In this document: one piece after another, positions 20,800 through 29,585 of the stretch | How the letters are laid out: every line of letters starts with the position of its first letter | How positions within the stretch are numbered: the stretch's first letter is position 1 | From: Drosophila persimilis | Lineage: Eukaryota; Arthropoda; Insecta; Diptera; Drosophilidae | Reading direction: 5' to 3' | NCBI RefSeq assembly: GCF_003286085.1 | Contig: NW_020825350.1 | Coordinates: 1,240,001 to 1,304,000 of the forward strand | Length of the DNA: 64,000 nt | Notes under the pieces: generated by a model | What the model saw: the letters and a program-made list of their open reading frames with translations, nothing else | Databases searched by the model: none | Told to the model about the DNA's origin: nothing | Made by a program: the position numbers and the translations under genes

Positions 20800-20845
20800 C
20801 CACAAATCTAATATACCCCAATACTCATTTTGAGTATCGGGTATA
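20800..20845 (-). mobile_element. 46-bp DINE-1 5'-end fragment inside B1
   Basis: Matches, in reverse, the first about 46 bp of the DINE-1 at 5391 (CCACAAATCTAATATACC ... GAGTATCGGGTATA), forming an imperfect hairpin. It lies after the ORF3 stop and is not seen in B2. Confidence 0.75.
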
Positions 20846-21479
20846 AAAATAAATAAAATATATTATGGGAAAAAAAAAAGAGAGCACGGTCTTACCTGGC
20901 GGCCGAGGAACGGCGGGGCATCGGGGAAGCTTGAATGAAGGCGGCGGAGGGAGGCGAAGCGGGAGAAAACTTACCCGAAGCATCCAGAGGGCAGGCGGCA
21001 GGCGGGCGCGCCAGCGGAGGGCGGTAGGGAAGACCAAACGCGCACAAGAAAAACAAACAAAACGTCCGGCATCGCGAGGAAATAGTACGTTTTCCAGGCC
21101 ATTGAGGGATTCGCGATCCGGAAGTAGAGTACGCACGCTGCGACATATCGAGTAGATCGCAAAGACGACCCTACGCTTTATCGAGTGGAGCGTAAGGGCA
21201 ACGCTGTGTCATATCGAGTAGGTCAGAATAGCGACCATTACCCATATCGGGCAGGGGCGACAGAGGCTCCTCCGCGAACCATCGATAGGGGAAAATCGAA
21301 TCGATCGCACGCATTGAAGAGATATGGCAACACCGCCAGGCGCAAGGCCGAAAGAGGGCGCCAGGGACCCCGGTCGAGAACAAAACACGCGCGCGCCGGT
21401 CGCGCGGGTATTTTTGAAACATCCCAAACCTGGGTCGCGGAAAACCGGAGCTTTTCCGCCAATAAAAGAAAGGGGGAAG
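20846..21479 (+). other. B1 3' untranslated region and polypurine tract
   Basis: No gene. Contains three diverged repeats of an ATATCGAGTAGATCGCAAAGACG-like unit at about 21146-21235, a CATCGATAGGG motif near 21282, and a purine tract about 21464-21479 ending GGGGGAAG, directly before the 3' LTR, which primes plus-strand synthesis. Family A has a single related TATCGAGTGGATCGC at the same place. Confidence 0.75.
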
Positions 21480-22530
21480 TGTGAGGAAAGGTATTCCCAC
21501 ACATAGGGGGCAGTATAGGGTTAAGCGCTAACGACCGTTATCCGGGGATATCCGGAGGCGGCGAATTCCCGAGGAGAGCGCTCCCGGGGTCCCAAGATGA
21601 GAGGGGAGGACCCCTGGGGAGAGAGCAGGGATGACGGGATCGGGCCGGCAGTGGTCCAGCGCATGTCCAAATATGGGCATGAGATCACGCCACCAGCCAG
21701 GTCCCGTTGGAGAGCGAGCTGCGGGATGATGGGATCGGGCCGGCAGTGGTCCAGCGCATGACCAAATATGGTCATGAGATCACGCCACCAGCCAGGTCCC
21801 GTTGGAAAGCGACAAGGGAATGAAGGAACGCCGATGGAAAAATACGGGCACCGCATGGCGGAAAGTGCCGTTAGCGCCAGGCGGCATCGGCGGCGCCGAC
21901 GCAGAAGCGAGCCTATAAGAGGAGGGCCGCGACCAGAAAAGGGGACAGTCCACAGACGGAGCCAACACGAGTGAAGTGAATAGTGAGCCACGAAAAGTGA
22001 AACCAAGCAAAGGGAAAAGAACCGTAGCAAGCGAACGCGTTGTGTGAGGATTAAGAGGCGGACTCGAGCGTGCAGCCAAGAGCCAAAGACTCAAATCCCT
22101 TGAACCAACGGCGCCCCGCTTGAAACACATCCCTTCAGGAGTGAGGCACCCTCGGGCCGAAAAGCCAAGTGAGTCGAGTGAGAGCGAACGCGTCAGGCGC
22201 CTGACTGAGAGGTGGATTTGGGCCCCGTGCCAAGAATCGCTAGCCCCAGTCAGTAGAGCCGGCGGTGCCACGCTTGGCGACGCCGTGGGGGGCCCAGGGA
22301 GCAACGCGCTCATCGGACCACAGAGGAGAGTCGGGAGGAGAACCAGCGCCGGAATCCGCGTAGCGTAAGATAGACTTAAGATACCAATAAAGCATTTCAA
22401 CATACCAGTACAAGATCCAACCCGTGCATTCTTACTTGTCGTCGGGGCAACATATAAATATTGTTGCAGCGAGCCTACCGACCGCTGAGCCAGCCCAGCT
22501 GCATCAGACGGAGAAGAACGGTTCGTTACA
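21480..22530 (+). repeat. B1 3' LTR
   Basis: 1,051 bp, same ends as the 5' LTR. By eye it differs from it at two positions (GACGGGATC against GACGGAATC; AACGCCG against AATGCCG). Two CArG boxes at 21667-21676 and 21762-21771. Confidence 0.94.
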
Positions 22531-22534
22531 GGGA

Positions 22535-23581
22535 GAGCCACGATAACCCGGAAGCAGGCCACGCCGGCGGAAGGAGAACCGCGGCACGGGTGGCGGCAAG
22601 ATATTACTGGCCGGGGATGTACAGAGACGTGAGCGCCTACGTGCGGAAGTGCGAACTATGTCTGCGTTTTAAGCCAAGTCAGCTACAAGCGGCAGGGGAA
22701 ATGTTGACACAGGTACCGGAAGAACCATGGGCAACGGTATGCGCGGACTTTGTGGGTCCTCTGCCGAGGTCGAAGCATGGGAACTCGATGCTGCTGGTGC
22801 TAGTGGATCGATTCTCAAAATGGACCGAGTTGGTGCCGCTGAGGAAGGCCACAGCCGAGGCACTAATAAAGGCCTGTCGAGAGCGCATAATAGCCCGGTT
22901 TGGGGCGCCCAAAGTCATCATTACGGACAATGGGGTGCAGTTTGCAGGCAGGGCATTTAAAAGATTTCTGGAGCAGCTAGGAGTCCGCCACCAGTTTACG
23001 GCGCCATACACGCCGCAAGAGAATCCGACAGAGCGAACAAACAGAACGATAAAGACCATGATCGCTCAGTTCACCGAGGGTGATCAAAGGTGTTGGGACG
23101 AAAAATGGCCGGAGCTAATGCTGGCCATGAATTCGGGAGTGTCGGATGCAACTGGTTATTCATTCGTGGTGCAAGGAAGGGAACCCCGGCTGCCAAAGGC
23201 CCTATATGACGAAGAGACGGTAGGCACGGGACAGGGCACAGAGACGCCGGATGAAAATGCGAAGAAGTTAAAAGAGCTGTTTCAGTTGGTACGACGAAAC
23301 TTGGAAAGGGCAGCCCAGGATCAGGCCAGGCACTACAACCTGAGAAGAAGACCGTGGAGACCCAAAGTGGGAGAAATCGTATGGGCCAAACAGAACCACC
23401 TGTCCAATGCGGCGGAGGGATTCGCCGCGAAGCTGGCACCAAGGTACGATGGGCCATACCAGATAGAGGACTTTATATCCCCCGTTATCTGCAACTTAAG
23501 AAAGGAGGGCGACAGGAAGAAGAGAACGGCCCACACACGAGACCTGAAACCCCAGCCCGATGAGCGAGAGACGCAGGGGTG
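22535..23581 (+). pseudogene. A1 pol, integrase
   Basis: Continuation of A1 pol after B1. Zinc module: SHDNPEAGH and CELC. Catalytic core: Asp in CADFVGP (22746), Asp in ITDNGVQF (22926), Glu in PTERTNR (23031). C-terminal GPY/F module RYDGPYQIEDF. It ends at TGA 23580-23582. Compared with A2 it lacks 6 nt (two codons, at about 23161, GYS-FVVQ), which keeps frame. Separated from reverse transcriptase only by B1, so it was intact until that insertion apart from the upstream breaks. Confidence 0.93.
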
Positions 23582-23582
23582 A

Positions 23583-24680
23583 GGGGGAATGGATAGAATG
23601 GGTCGCCCTAAAAGGGTCACGCAGGACCAGGAACGGTAGAGTGCCACGCAGGACACTGGGGAAGGGTGCCGCGCAGGACACACACGAGACTCGTCAGCAC
23701 GCAGGGTGACGGACTGGTGCACTTAGATCTAAATAAAAAAAAAGGAAGAACAGGAAAGCCGTGGTGGGAAAGATCTGAAAAAAAAAGGTGAAAGTTAGTA
23801 GGAATAAAGAAAAATAAAGCCAGAAGAGGAAAAGCTCAGCAAACCTGAACAGGACACGCGTCCCCAAAGCTGGGAGGCGAATCCGGGGTCGGGGAGGGTA
23901 ATCTCAGGCGGCGGATGACCAAAGAAAACCCAGGGGCCAGGCTCACGCCTCAACGCGGTCTCGCAGGGCAACTACGAGCGTCGGGCCGGAACGACGGGTG
24001 CCGCTCATGCGTAGTCTACCGGGCGAGGAGTCGGATGATCCTCGGGCCGAGCCACTGTGTGAGGGAGACGCCGGTCAAAAGAGTCCGGCCGGTGGCGCGT
24101 AGGAGTTGCCCTGGGATGTGAGCCAAAGATTCCAGCCCGGGCGAAGGGTCGGAGGACCCATTGTTCACGAGCGGAATCGCGGCAAGCGGCCCGCATTGAG
24201 GGCAGAGGGCGAGCTGGAAAGGGAGAAAGGGTTAAGTAAAAGTCATCCGGGTCGGGAGAACTCACCCAGGCCAAGGAGGGTCCAATCAGCACGGGATGAA
24301 GAAGACAAGTCGACGGTAGCATGGAATTAAATAGCAATTAAAATAAAAACAAATAAAGGGCTGAATTAAAAAAAAAAGAGAAATATATATAAGCACAAAC
24401 GGGAAGGGGGTGGGTCCATTAAAGATGGAAAAATGTTATCCATCAGCCAACAAAGAAACGCGGCGAGAACACAACAGTAAAAAAAAGAAAGACAAGGCGA
24501 AATCGGATAGAGAGCGGAGAGCGCGTCGGTACTCACCCAACCAGGGGAAAGATGCCGTTAGAGAGCGCGGCCTGTAGAGAGACGAGGCTGAGGGCCATGA
24601 GTACACACGTAACAACCGTTAGAACCAGGCAAGAGAGACCGAAACCCGGCGCACCGGCACCGTTAGAGGGAACGACTGGT
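23583..24680 (+). other. A1 region between pol and ORF3
   Basis: About 1.1 kb without a clear gene. It includes blocks shared with the B leader (24000-24180), a short sense frame at 24106-24330 that is also open in A2 and A3 (74 codons, no domain), A-rich runs, and an antisense 52-nt intron. An antisense donor GTGAGTACCG lies at 24535-24526. Likely a promoter/leader for ORF3. Confidence 0.65.
24214..24265 (-). other. A1 antisense 52-nt intron
   Basis: Minus strand: CTGG/GTGAGTTCTC donor at 24265, branch-like ACTTAACCC, pyrimidine tract CTTTCTCCCTTTCCAG acceptor at 24214. Exactly 52 nt, as in A2, A3, B1 and B2. Confidence 0.68.
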
Positions 24681-24693
24681 AATGCAACGCGGG

Positions 24694-24701
24694 TATATAG
24701 G
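24694..24701 (+). promoter_or_regulatory. Internal TATA box upstream of A1 ORF3
   Basis: TATATAGG followed by AGGG, 99 bp before the chosen ORF3 ATG. The LTR TATA boxes have the same TATAAAAGGAGG form. Also kept in A3 (reverse strand, about 46952-46958); A2 has lost it by deletion. Confidence 0.6.
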
Positions 24702-24792
24702 AGGGTGGAAAACGGAACAACGGACACTTGAAGGTAATTATCACCAAGGAGAAGCAGGAGAAATCGAAGCAAAAAAAAAAAAGGAAAAAAAG

Positions 24793-26406
24793 ATGGAGAC
24801 AAAACGGCTCACCCACGAGGATGGAAAGAAGAAGATGGAAGATTTGAGGGCTTTCTTGGAGGAGCAGCAGGCGATAGTAGGAGAAGGGGGCTATCGCGCC
24901 GATGCTTCTCGTCAGCGACGGGCGTCCTTGCTCTCGCGTGGCGACGAGGAGGATTGGTGCGATGGCTCCCAGTTCCTCCAGCTGCTGGCCTCGCCGTTGG
25001 TATCGCCGGCGCCGTCGGGCCACGACTCCGTGTCACCGACGGTGTCATCGGACGAGGGTGCCGGGGAGAGCGAAGACGATGTCATATGCACCGACGGTCC
25101 GCGCGCCCCAACCGCTCAAGAGAAGGCCAGATTGAGAAGGCCGCTGACCCTGCGCGACCGGATCGAAGCGGTGAAACGAAGGTTCCAGGAGGCGACGCCG
25201 GAGGAGAAGCGCCGGATCCACCGGGTGCTGGAGGCGGCACGAACGATCCGGCGGCGGAGGGACGAGCGGCTGGAGGCGCGGCGGCGACAGGCGGGAAGAG
25301 CCACCAGTAAGGAGGAGCCCGGCCACGAGAGTGACGAGGCGCCGCCACCCTCGCCATTCCGAGTGGTGCTGCCACCGATGCAGTCCCGGACCGACGAGGC
25401 GGAGACCGAGGGGGCGCAGCCCCAGGCTATGGGCGAGCGGGCCACGAACCCCGAGGCCGAATGGCAGCGGCGGCTGCAGCAGGCCGAGGAGGAGGAAGGC
25501 GAGTTGTGGCAGCCTACGCCACCAGCCGAGGACGACGAGGGCCCCGAGAGGCGGCAACCGCAGGCCGAGGAGGAGCAGCAGCACCAGCACCCGCAGCAGC
25601 AGCAGCACCAGCAGCACCAGCAGCAGCAACAGCAGCAGGGGCAGGGGCAGTGGCAGCAGCAGCCACAATGGAGGGGACCGGAGGCGGCTGTAATAGGGCC
25701 ATATGTGTCGCAGGAGGTGCGGACCGCCGTGCGCCAGGGGATGGTTTGGCACCACCAGACCCTGCACATCACGTGGGCCTCGGGGCCCGCCCCGTGCGAG
25801 ACCCAGCCAGAGACCGGCGCCCGGGTGTGGGAAGAAAGCCCACTCGGTAGCAATGACAGGGACACGCGGAGGAGAAACCCCAGAACTGCCCCCACGACCT
25901 CAGCGGCAGGAATGGCGACGACGGAGGCAGCGACGGCGGCCCAGGCGGCGAAGGCCGAGGCAGCGGCGGACGAGGCGGCGGCAGACACGGCGAAGGCCGA
26001 GGCAGCGGCTGACCCGGCAACGGACGAGGCAGCGGCAGACCCGGCGACGGACGAGGCAGCGATGGAACACGCGGAGGTCGAGACGTGGGAACGCGGGCCG
26101 TGGGTGTGGCCCGCGCCGGAGAGGTCGACGGCGGTCGAGCGCCCAGCCCTGAAGAGCCAGGCCTCCTGCCCGGAGCCCCATGCAAAACCAAAGCGGCCGG
26201 CCCTGCAACGGCAGAGCTCAGCACCGGCAGCCACGGGCCACTGGAAGGCGATCCCGCGGGAGGAGTGGCCGGCGGCGGTGATCCGCGCACAGACCCAGAT
26301 TCGCCTCGTGGGTAGGCGAGTGAAAAAACTGGTGAGCGAGCGGGGTACGCGGTACCGCATCGCCATGTCGGCCACGCGCACGGAGGTGTTCCGGGAACAA
26401 AAATAA
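24793..26406 (+). CDS. A1 ORF3, polyQ protein of unknown function
   Basis: 537 residues, intact. I chose METKRLTHEDGKKK (24793) because it follows the internal TATA box and an A-rich leader; an in-frame ATG at 24682 lies before the TATA. Order: charged N-terminus, QLLASPLVSPAPS, an Arg-rich helix region (REGQ to RRRQ, residues about 110-175), acidic Pro-rich linker, polyQ/His tract (about 261-296), conserved core GPYVSQEVRTAVRQGMVWH (about 302-336) with ITWASGPAP, an Ala/Glu/Asp repeat region, and a basic C-terminus with EEWPAAV...RRVKKLV...RYR...EVFR. The core and tail match B1 ORF3. No Env signal peptide, transmembrane helix or furin site. Position matches env of errantiviruses, but the protein does not. 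Function unknown. Confidence 0.8.
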   Translation: METKRLTHEDGKKKMEDLRAFLEEQQAIVGEGGYRADASRQRRASLLSRGDEEDWCDGSQFLQLLASPLVSPAPSGHDSVSPTVSSDEGAGESEDDVICTDGPRAPTAQEKARLRRPLTLRDRIEAVKRRFQEATPEEKRRIHRVLEAARTIRRRRDERLEARRRQAGRATSKEEPGHESDEAPPPSPFRVVLPPMQSRTDEAETEGAQPQAMGERATNPEAEWQRRLQQAEEEEGELWQPTPPAEDDEGPERRQPQAEEEQQHQHPQQQQHQQHQQQQQQQGQGQWQQQPQWRGPEAAVIGPYVSQEVRTAVRQGMVWHHQTLHITWASGPAPCETQPETGARVWEESPLGSNDRDTRRRNPRTAPTTSAAGMATTEAATAAQAAKAEAAADEAAADTAKAEAAADPATDEAAADPATDEAAMEHAEVETWERGPWVWPAPERSTAVERPALKSQASCPEPHAKPKRPALQRQSSAPAATGHWKAIPREEWPAAVIRAQTQIRLVGRRVKKLVSERGTRYRIAMSATRTEVFREQK

Positions 26407-26790
26407 AGGAAAAATGAGAAGAGGAGAAGAAAAAGGGGGGCAGAAGAAACAAGAAAAAAGGGGGAGAAAAGAAAAGGCAAAACACGCGGGAAGAACATGA
26501 ATAAAGAGAAGACGGAGAAGAAAGAAACGGAATACTGACTGGGAGGAAATATCGAGTGGATCGCAGAAGCGCCCCTACACCTTATCGATAGGCGGAATTC
26601 GGCGCCAGCCAGAAAATTGCAAGGGCTGGCAGCGCCGCCCGAGCAAAGGCGCCAGAGGGCGCCAGAACGCCTGTGATCCCAGGTGCAACAAAGGGCGCGC
26701 GCAACTTCGGGCCGTTTGAATGAGGAAAGCCCACCCCGTCGCGAGATCGCGGAAAACGGAAGTATTCCGCTGCGGGAAGAAAGAGGTGGG
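26407..26790 (+). other. A1 3' UTR and polypurine tract
   Basis: Purine-rich at first, then a TATCGAGTGGATCGC motif and a perfect TATCGATA (26583-26590, the DRE factor consensus), a GC-rich stretch, and the polypurine tract at about 26773-26790 (GCGGGAAGAAAGAGGTGGG) abutting the 3' LTR. No gene. Confidence 0.75.
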
Positions 26791-27645
26791 TGTGAGTAAC
26801 CATGGTTCCCACAGGCCGAGTGCGACCAAAAGCACAGTCGGATAAAAGCTGACGGCTGGCCGGATAAGGCGAAGGTCAGTCCAGATGCCCACGGTTATCC
26901 GGATGCGGCGAAGAGGCCAAGGGCCTCGAGAGGAGAAGTGCCCTGCTCTCGGAGAGAGAGACACGCGAGAGGCAAAGGAGACGGCGGGATCGGGCCGGCA
27001 GTGATCCGACGCATGACCAAATAAGGGCATGGGATCACGCCACCGGCCAGGTCCCGTTACGAAGGCCGTGGAAACCAGGAGACGGCGATGGAAAGTTACC
27101 GAAAGTTACCGTTAAGGCGGTGTTATAAAAGGAGGCTGCGGCGACGAAGCGAGATCTTTCGTGGATGAGTGATCGCGCGCGCACATTTAAACCCCGCCGA
27201 AACGTAAGAGTGATACCCGGTACGGTTCGAAGAAGTGCAGTGAAGTGAATACAGCAACAGGAAGACAGGCCCCGCCTGCCCCCAGAGAGAGTCTAAGTTA
27301 AGAGGTGATCCACAATTGCCGGCGGAAGCTAAGAGGGGAGTGCGAGACGTGGAGTGCGGATTTGAGTGGCGGGCCAAAGCAATAGCGGAGGTCAAATTGC
27401 CCCAATCAGTAGCCTCAACGCTGCCACACCCGACGAGAGCCCACGCGTGGTGGAGATCCGTAGCTAAGAGAAATTGTAACACCTACCCCTAAGTCCTAAT
27501 AGAATTGCGAATAAAGCGAAATTCAAGTAAAGAAACGGAAGGTCTTATCATTTGTCGTTGGGGGCAACAATAAAAATACGTTGCGGCGAATCTGCCGACC
27601 GCTGAGCGAGCCCAGCAAACTCAAGCGAGCCCAAAAAGCAGGTAC
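26791..27645 (+). repeat. A1 3' LTR, mismatched subtype, 3' end lost
   Basis: Starts TGTGAGTAACC. It has the GAAAGTTACC duplication and GTTAAGGCGG before the TATA (27124-27132), like the solo LTR and unlike A1's 5' LTR. CArG box 27017-27026. The final GTTCGTTACA is reduced: AAGCAGGTAC is followed directly by ATAC and Tc1 sequence. Confidence 0.88.
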
Positions 27646-28009
27646 ATACATATGTACCATAATTAGCTTCCTTAAGTCGTCTACGAATTGTCCGTTCACT
27701 GACATCAACATGTTCAGTTTCCTTTAATTCACTGGCAACCGATCGAGGAGTTTTCAAAACATCCTGCTTAAATTTCCGCAAAATGAAAGTGTCTGCCTTG
27801 GCAGTTGTCTTTCGTGGTCTGCCACATCGTGAAACGTTTTTTGTAGTGTGGGGTTTTTTTTTATATTTGTTTATTTGGTAATATATTGTCTGACGTGAAA
27901 TATTGCATAATCTACTGATACTTTGCACTGAAATACCAGAGTTAAACTTCACTATTATTTCATTTCTAAGAGACTCACTCAATTCCTTCGTTTTAACCAT
28001 GTTAAACAA
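27646..28009 (-). pseudogene. Tc1-like transposase, N-terminal half
   Basis: Starts MFNMVKTKELSESLR (28009, minus strand). Contains a helix-turn-helix (SVQSISRLCNISRQTIYYQI), a GRP(R) AT-hook-like motif (RCGRPRKTT) and the second helix-turn-helix (SVASELKE ... TIRRRLKEAN). These bind the terminal repeats. It is cut by A1 after KEANYGT. The catalytic half is at 12201-12669. Confidence 0.9.
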
Positions 28010-28339
28010 ATTATTGAACGAAAATAATTTTTATCAGTATATACAATCTCTAAACTGCGATAAACCGCAACAATGGTCTCGCTTTCTAGCGACAGCAGAT
28101 CAATGCAAACTAATTAAAGCTCTGACAAAATACTTTTGTCCAGCTAAGCTCAGCTTACGAATGAGAATAAGAAGCATATTAAGAAAACTCAAAGTGCAAC
28201 TACGAAGATAATTTGCAATCTACTCTATGCATTCAACTACTTAACGGTTAATCAGATAAGAGAGCTTTTACATGTAGCAATTCGTCGAAATTCAAAGCTA
28301 AACGTTGCGTAGAGTTTGTCAAAATACTTACATATGTAT
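27646..28339 (-). mobile_element. Tc1-like transposon, right (5' gene end) part
   Basis: Holds the N-terminal half of the transposase and the inner part of the right terminal repeat (28316-28337, complement of 11755-11777). At 28336-28339 it is interrupted by A2 (GTAT duplication); the outer 15 bp of the repeat are at 37343-37357, followed by TA. Confidence 0.88.
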
Positions 28340-29205
28340 TGTAACGAACCTGCTTTTTGGGCTCGCTTGAGTTTGCTGGGCTTGCTCAGCGGTCGGCAGA
28401 TTCGCAGCAACGTATTTTTATTGTTGCCCCCAACGACAAATGATAAGACTTTCCTTTTCTTTACTTGAATTTCGCTTTATTCGCAATTCTATTAGAACTT
28501 AGGGCTAGGTGTTAGAATTTCTCTTAGCTACGGATCTCCACCACGCGTGGGCTCTCGTCGGGTGTGGCAGCGTTGAGGCTACTGATTGGGGCAATTTGAC
28601 CTCCGCTATTGCTTTGGTCCGCCACCCAAATCCGCACTCCACGTCTCGCACTCCCCTCCTAGCTTCCGCCGGCGTACGGGGATCTTCACTTAATTTAGAC
28701 TTACTCTGGGGGGCAGGCGGGGCCTGTCTGCCTGTTGCTACACTTCACTACACTTCTTTGTTTCGTACCGGGTATTACTCTTGCGTTTCGACCGGGTCTC
28801 AACGTGCGCGCGCAATCACTTATCCACGGAAAAGAGACCCGCTTCGACGCCGCAGCCTCCTTTTATAGCCCCTTGCCAGGCCCCGGCTCGGCGTCGGTAG
28901 TTTTCCATCGCCGTCTCCTGGTTTCCACGGCCTTCGTAACGGGGCCTGGCCGGTGGCGTGATCCCATGCCCTTATTTGGTCATGCGCCAGATTACTGCCG
29001 GCCCGATCCCGCCGTTTCCTTTGCCTCTCGTGTGTCTCTCTCTCCGAGAGCAGGGCACTTCTCCTCTCGAGGCCCTTGGCCTCTTCGCCGCATCCGGATA
29101 ACCGTGGGCATCTGGCTTGACCCTCGCCTTATCCGGCCAGCCGTCAGCTTTTATCCGACTGTGCTTTTGGTCGCACTCGGCCTGTGGGAACCATGGTTCC
29201 TCACA
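28340..29205 (-). repeat. A2 3' LTR
   Basis: 866 bp. CArG box at 28970-28979 (reverse). TATA about 28862-28868 (reverse). The purine tract upstream on the minus strand is about 29206-29225. The 5' LTR of A2 is 26 bp shorter because of one deletion near 36703. Confidence 0.94.
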
Positions 29206-29585
29206 CCTCCCTCTTTCTTCCCGCAGCGGAATACTTCCGTTTTCCGCGATCTCGCGACGGGGTGGGCTTTCCCCATTCAAACGGCCCGAAGTTGCGCGCG
29301 CCCTTTATTGCACCTGGGATCACAGGCGTTCTGGCGCCCTCTGGCGCCTTTGCTCGGGCGGCGCTGCCAGCCCTTGCACTTTTCTGGCTGGCGCCGAATT
29401 CCGCCTATCGATAAGGTGTAGGGGCGCTTCTGCGATCCACTTGATATTTCCCCCCCAGTCAGTATTCCGTTTTCTTTCTTCTCCGTTTTCTCTTTATTCA
29501 TGTTTTCCCGCGTGTTTTGCCCTTTTTTTTTGTGTTTCTTCTGCCCCCCCCCCCCCCTTTTTCTTCTCCTCTTCTCCGTTTTCCT

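Larger units (their letters stand above)
16876..22530 (+). mobile_element. Family B nonautonomous LTR element B1
   Basis: 5,655 bp, inserted in A1 pol with a perfect 4-bp duplication GGGA (16872-16875 and 22531-22534). It has two 1,051-bp LTRs that differ at only two places I could see, a tRNA-Lys primer site, a leader, one large gene (ORF3) and a polypurine tract. There is no gag, protease, reverse transcriptase or integrase. The leader resembles the region after pol in family A (23900-24330), so B looks like an A-like element with gag-pol deleted. It must use enzymes supplied in trans. It is the youngest insertion in the window. Confidence 0.95.
12671..27645 (+). mobile_element. Family A LTR retrotransposon A1 (with nested B1)
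   Basis: Ty3/gypsy-type element: 5' LTR, tRNA-Lys primer site, gag, pol (protease, reverse transcriptase, RNase H, integrase), a leader, ORF3, polypurine tract and 3' LTR. It sits inside the Tc1 transposase gene; the left flank ends ATAC (12667-12670), and ATAC follows at 27646-27649. The 3' LTR has lost about 6 bp of its end. B1 (16876-22530) interrupts pol; without it A1 is about 9.3 kb. Gag and pol carry frame breaks, while ORF3 is intact. Confidence 0.92.

Noticed and set aside
24793..26406. ORF3 as an envelope gene
   Set aside because: Position fits, but there is no signal peptide, no transmembrane helix, no cleavage site and few Cys residues.
25116..26498. Long open frames antisense to ORF3 (460 codons here; similar in A2, A3, B1, B2)
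   Set aside because: They come from the GC-rich, repeat-rich composition of ORF3; Leu-rich stretches are just CTG/CAG runs read backwards. Conservation of start, stop and motifs favours the sense strand. The antisense introns are reported separately without a coding claim.
28735..29421. Open frames within LTRs (for example 228 codons here, repeated in A3)
   Set aside because: They lie in U3/R of family A LTRs, are shared only because LTRs are repeats, and show no protein signature.
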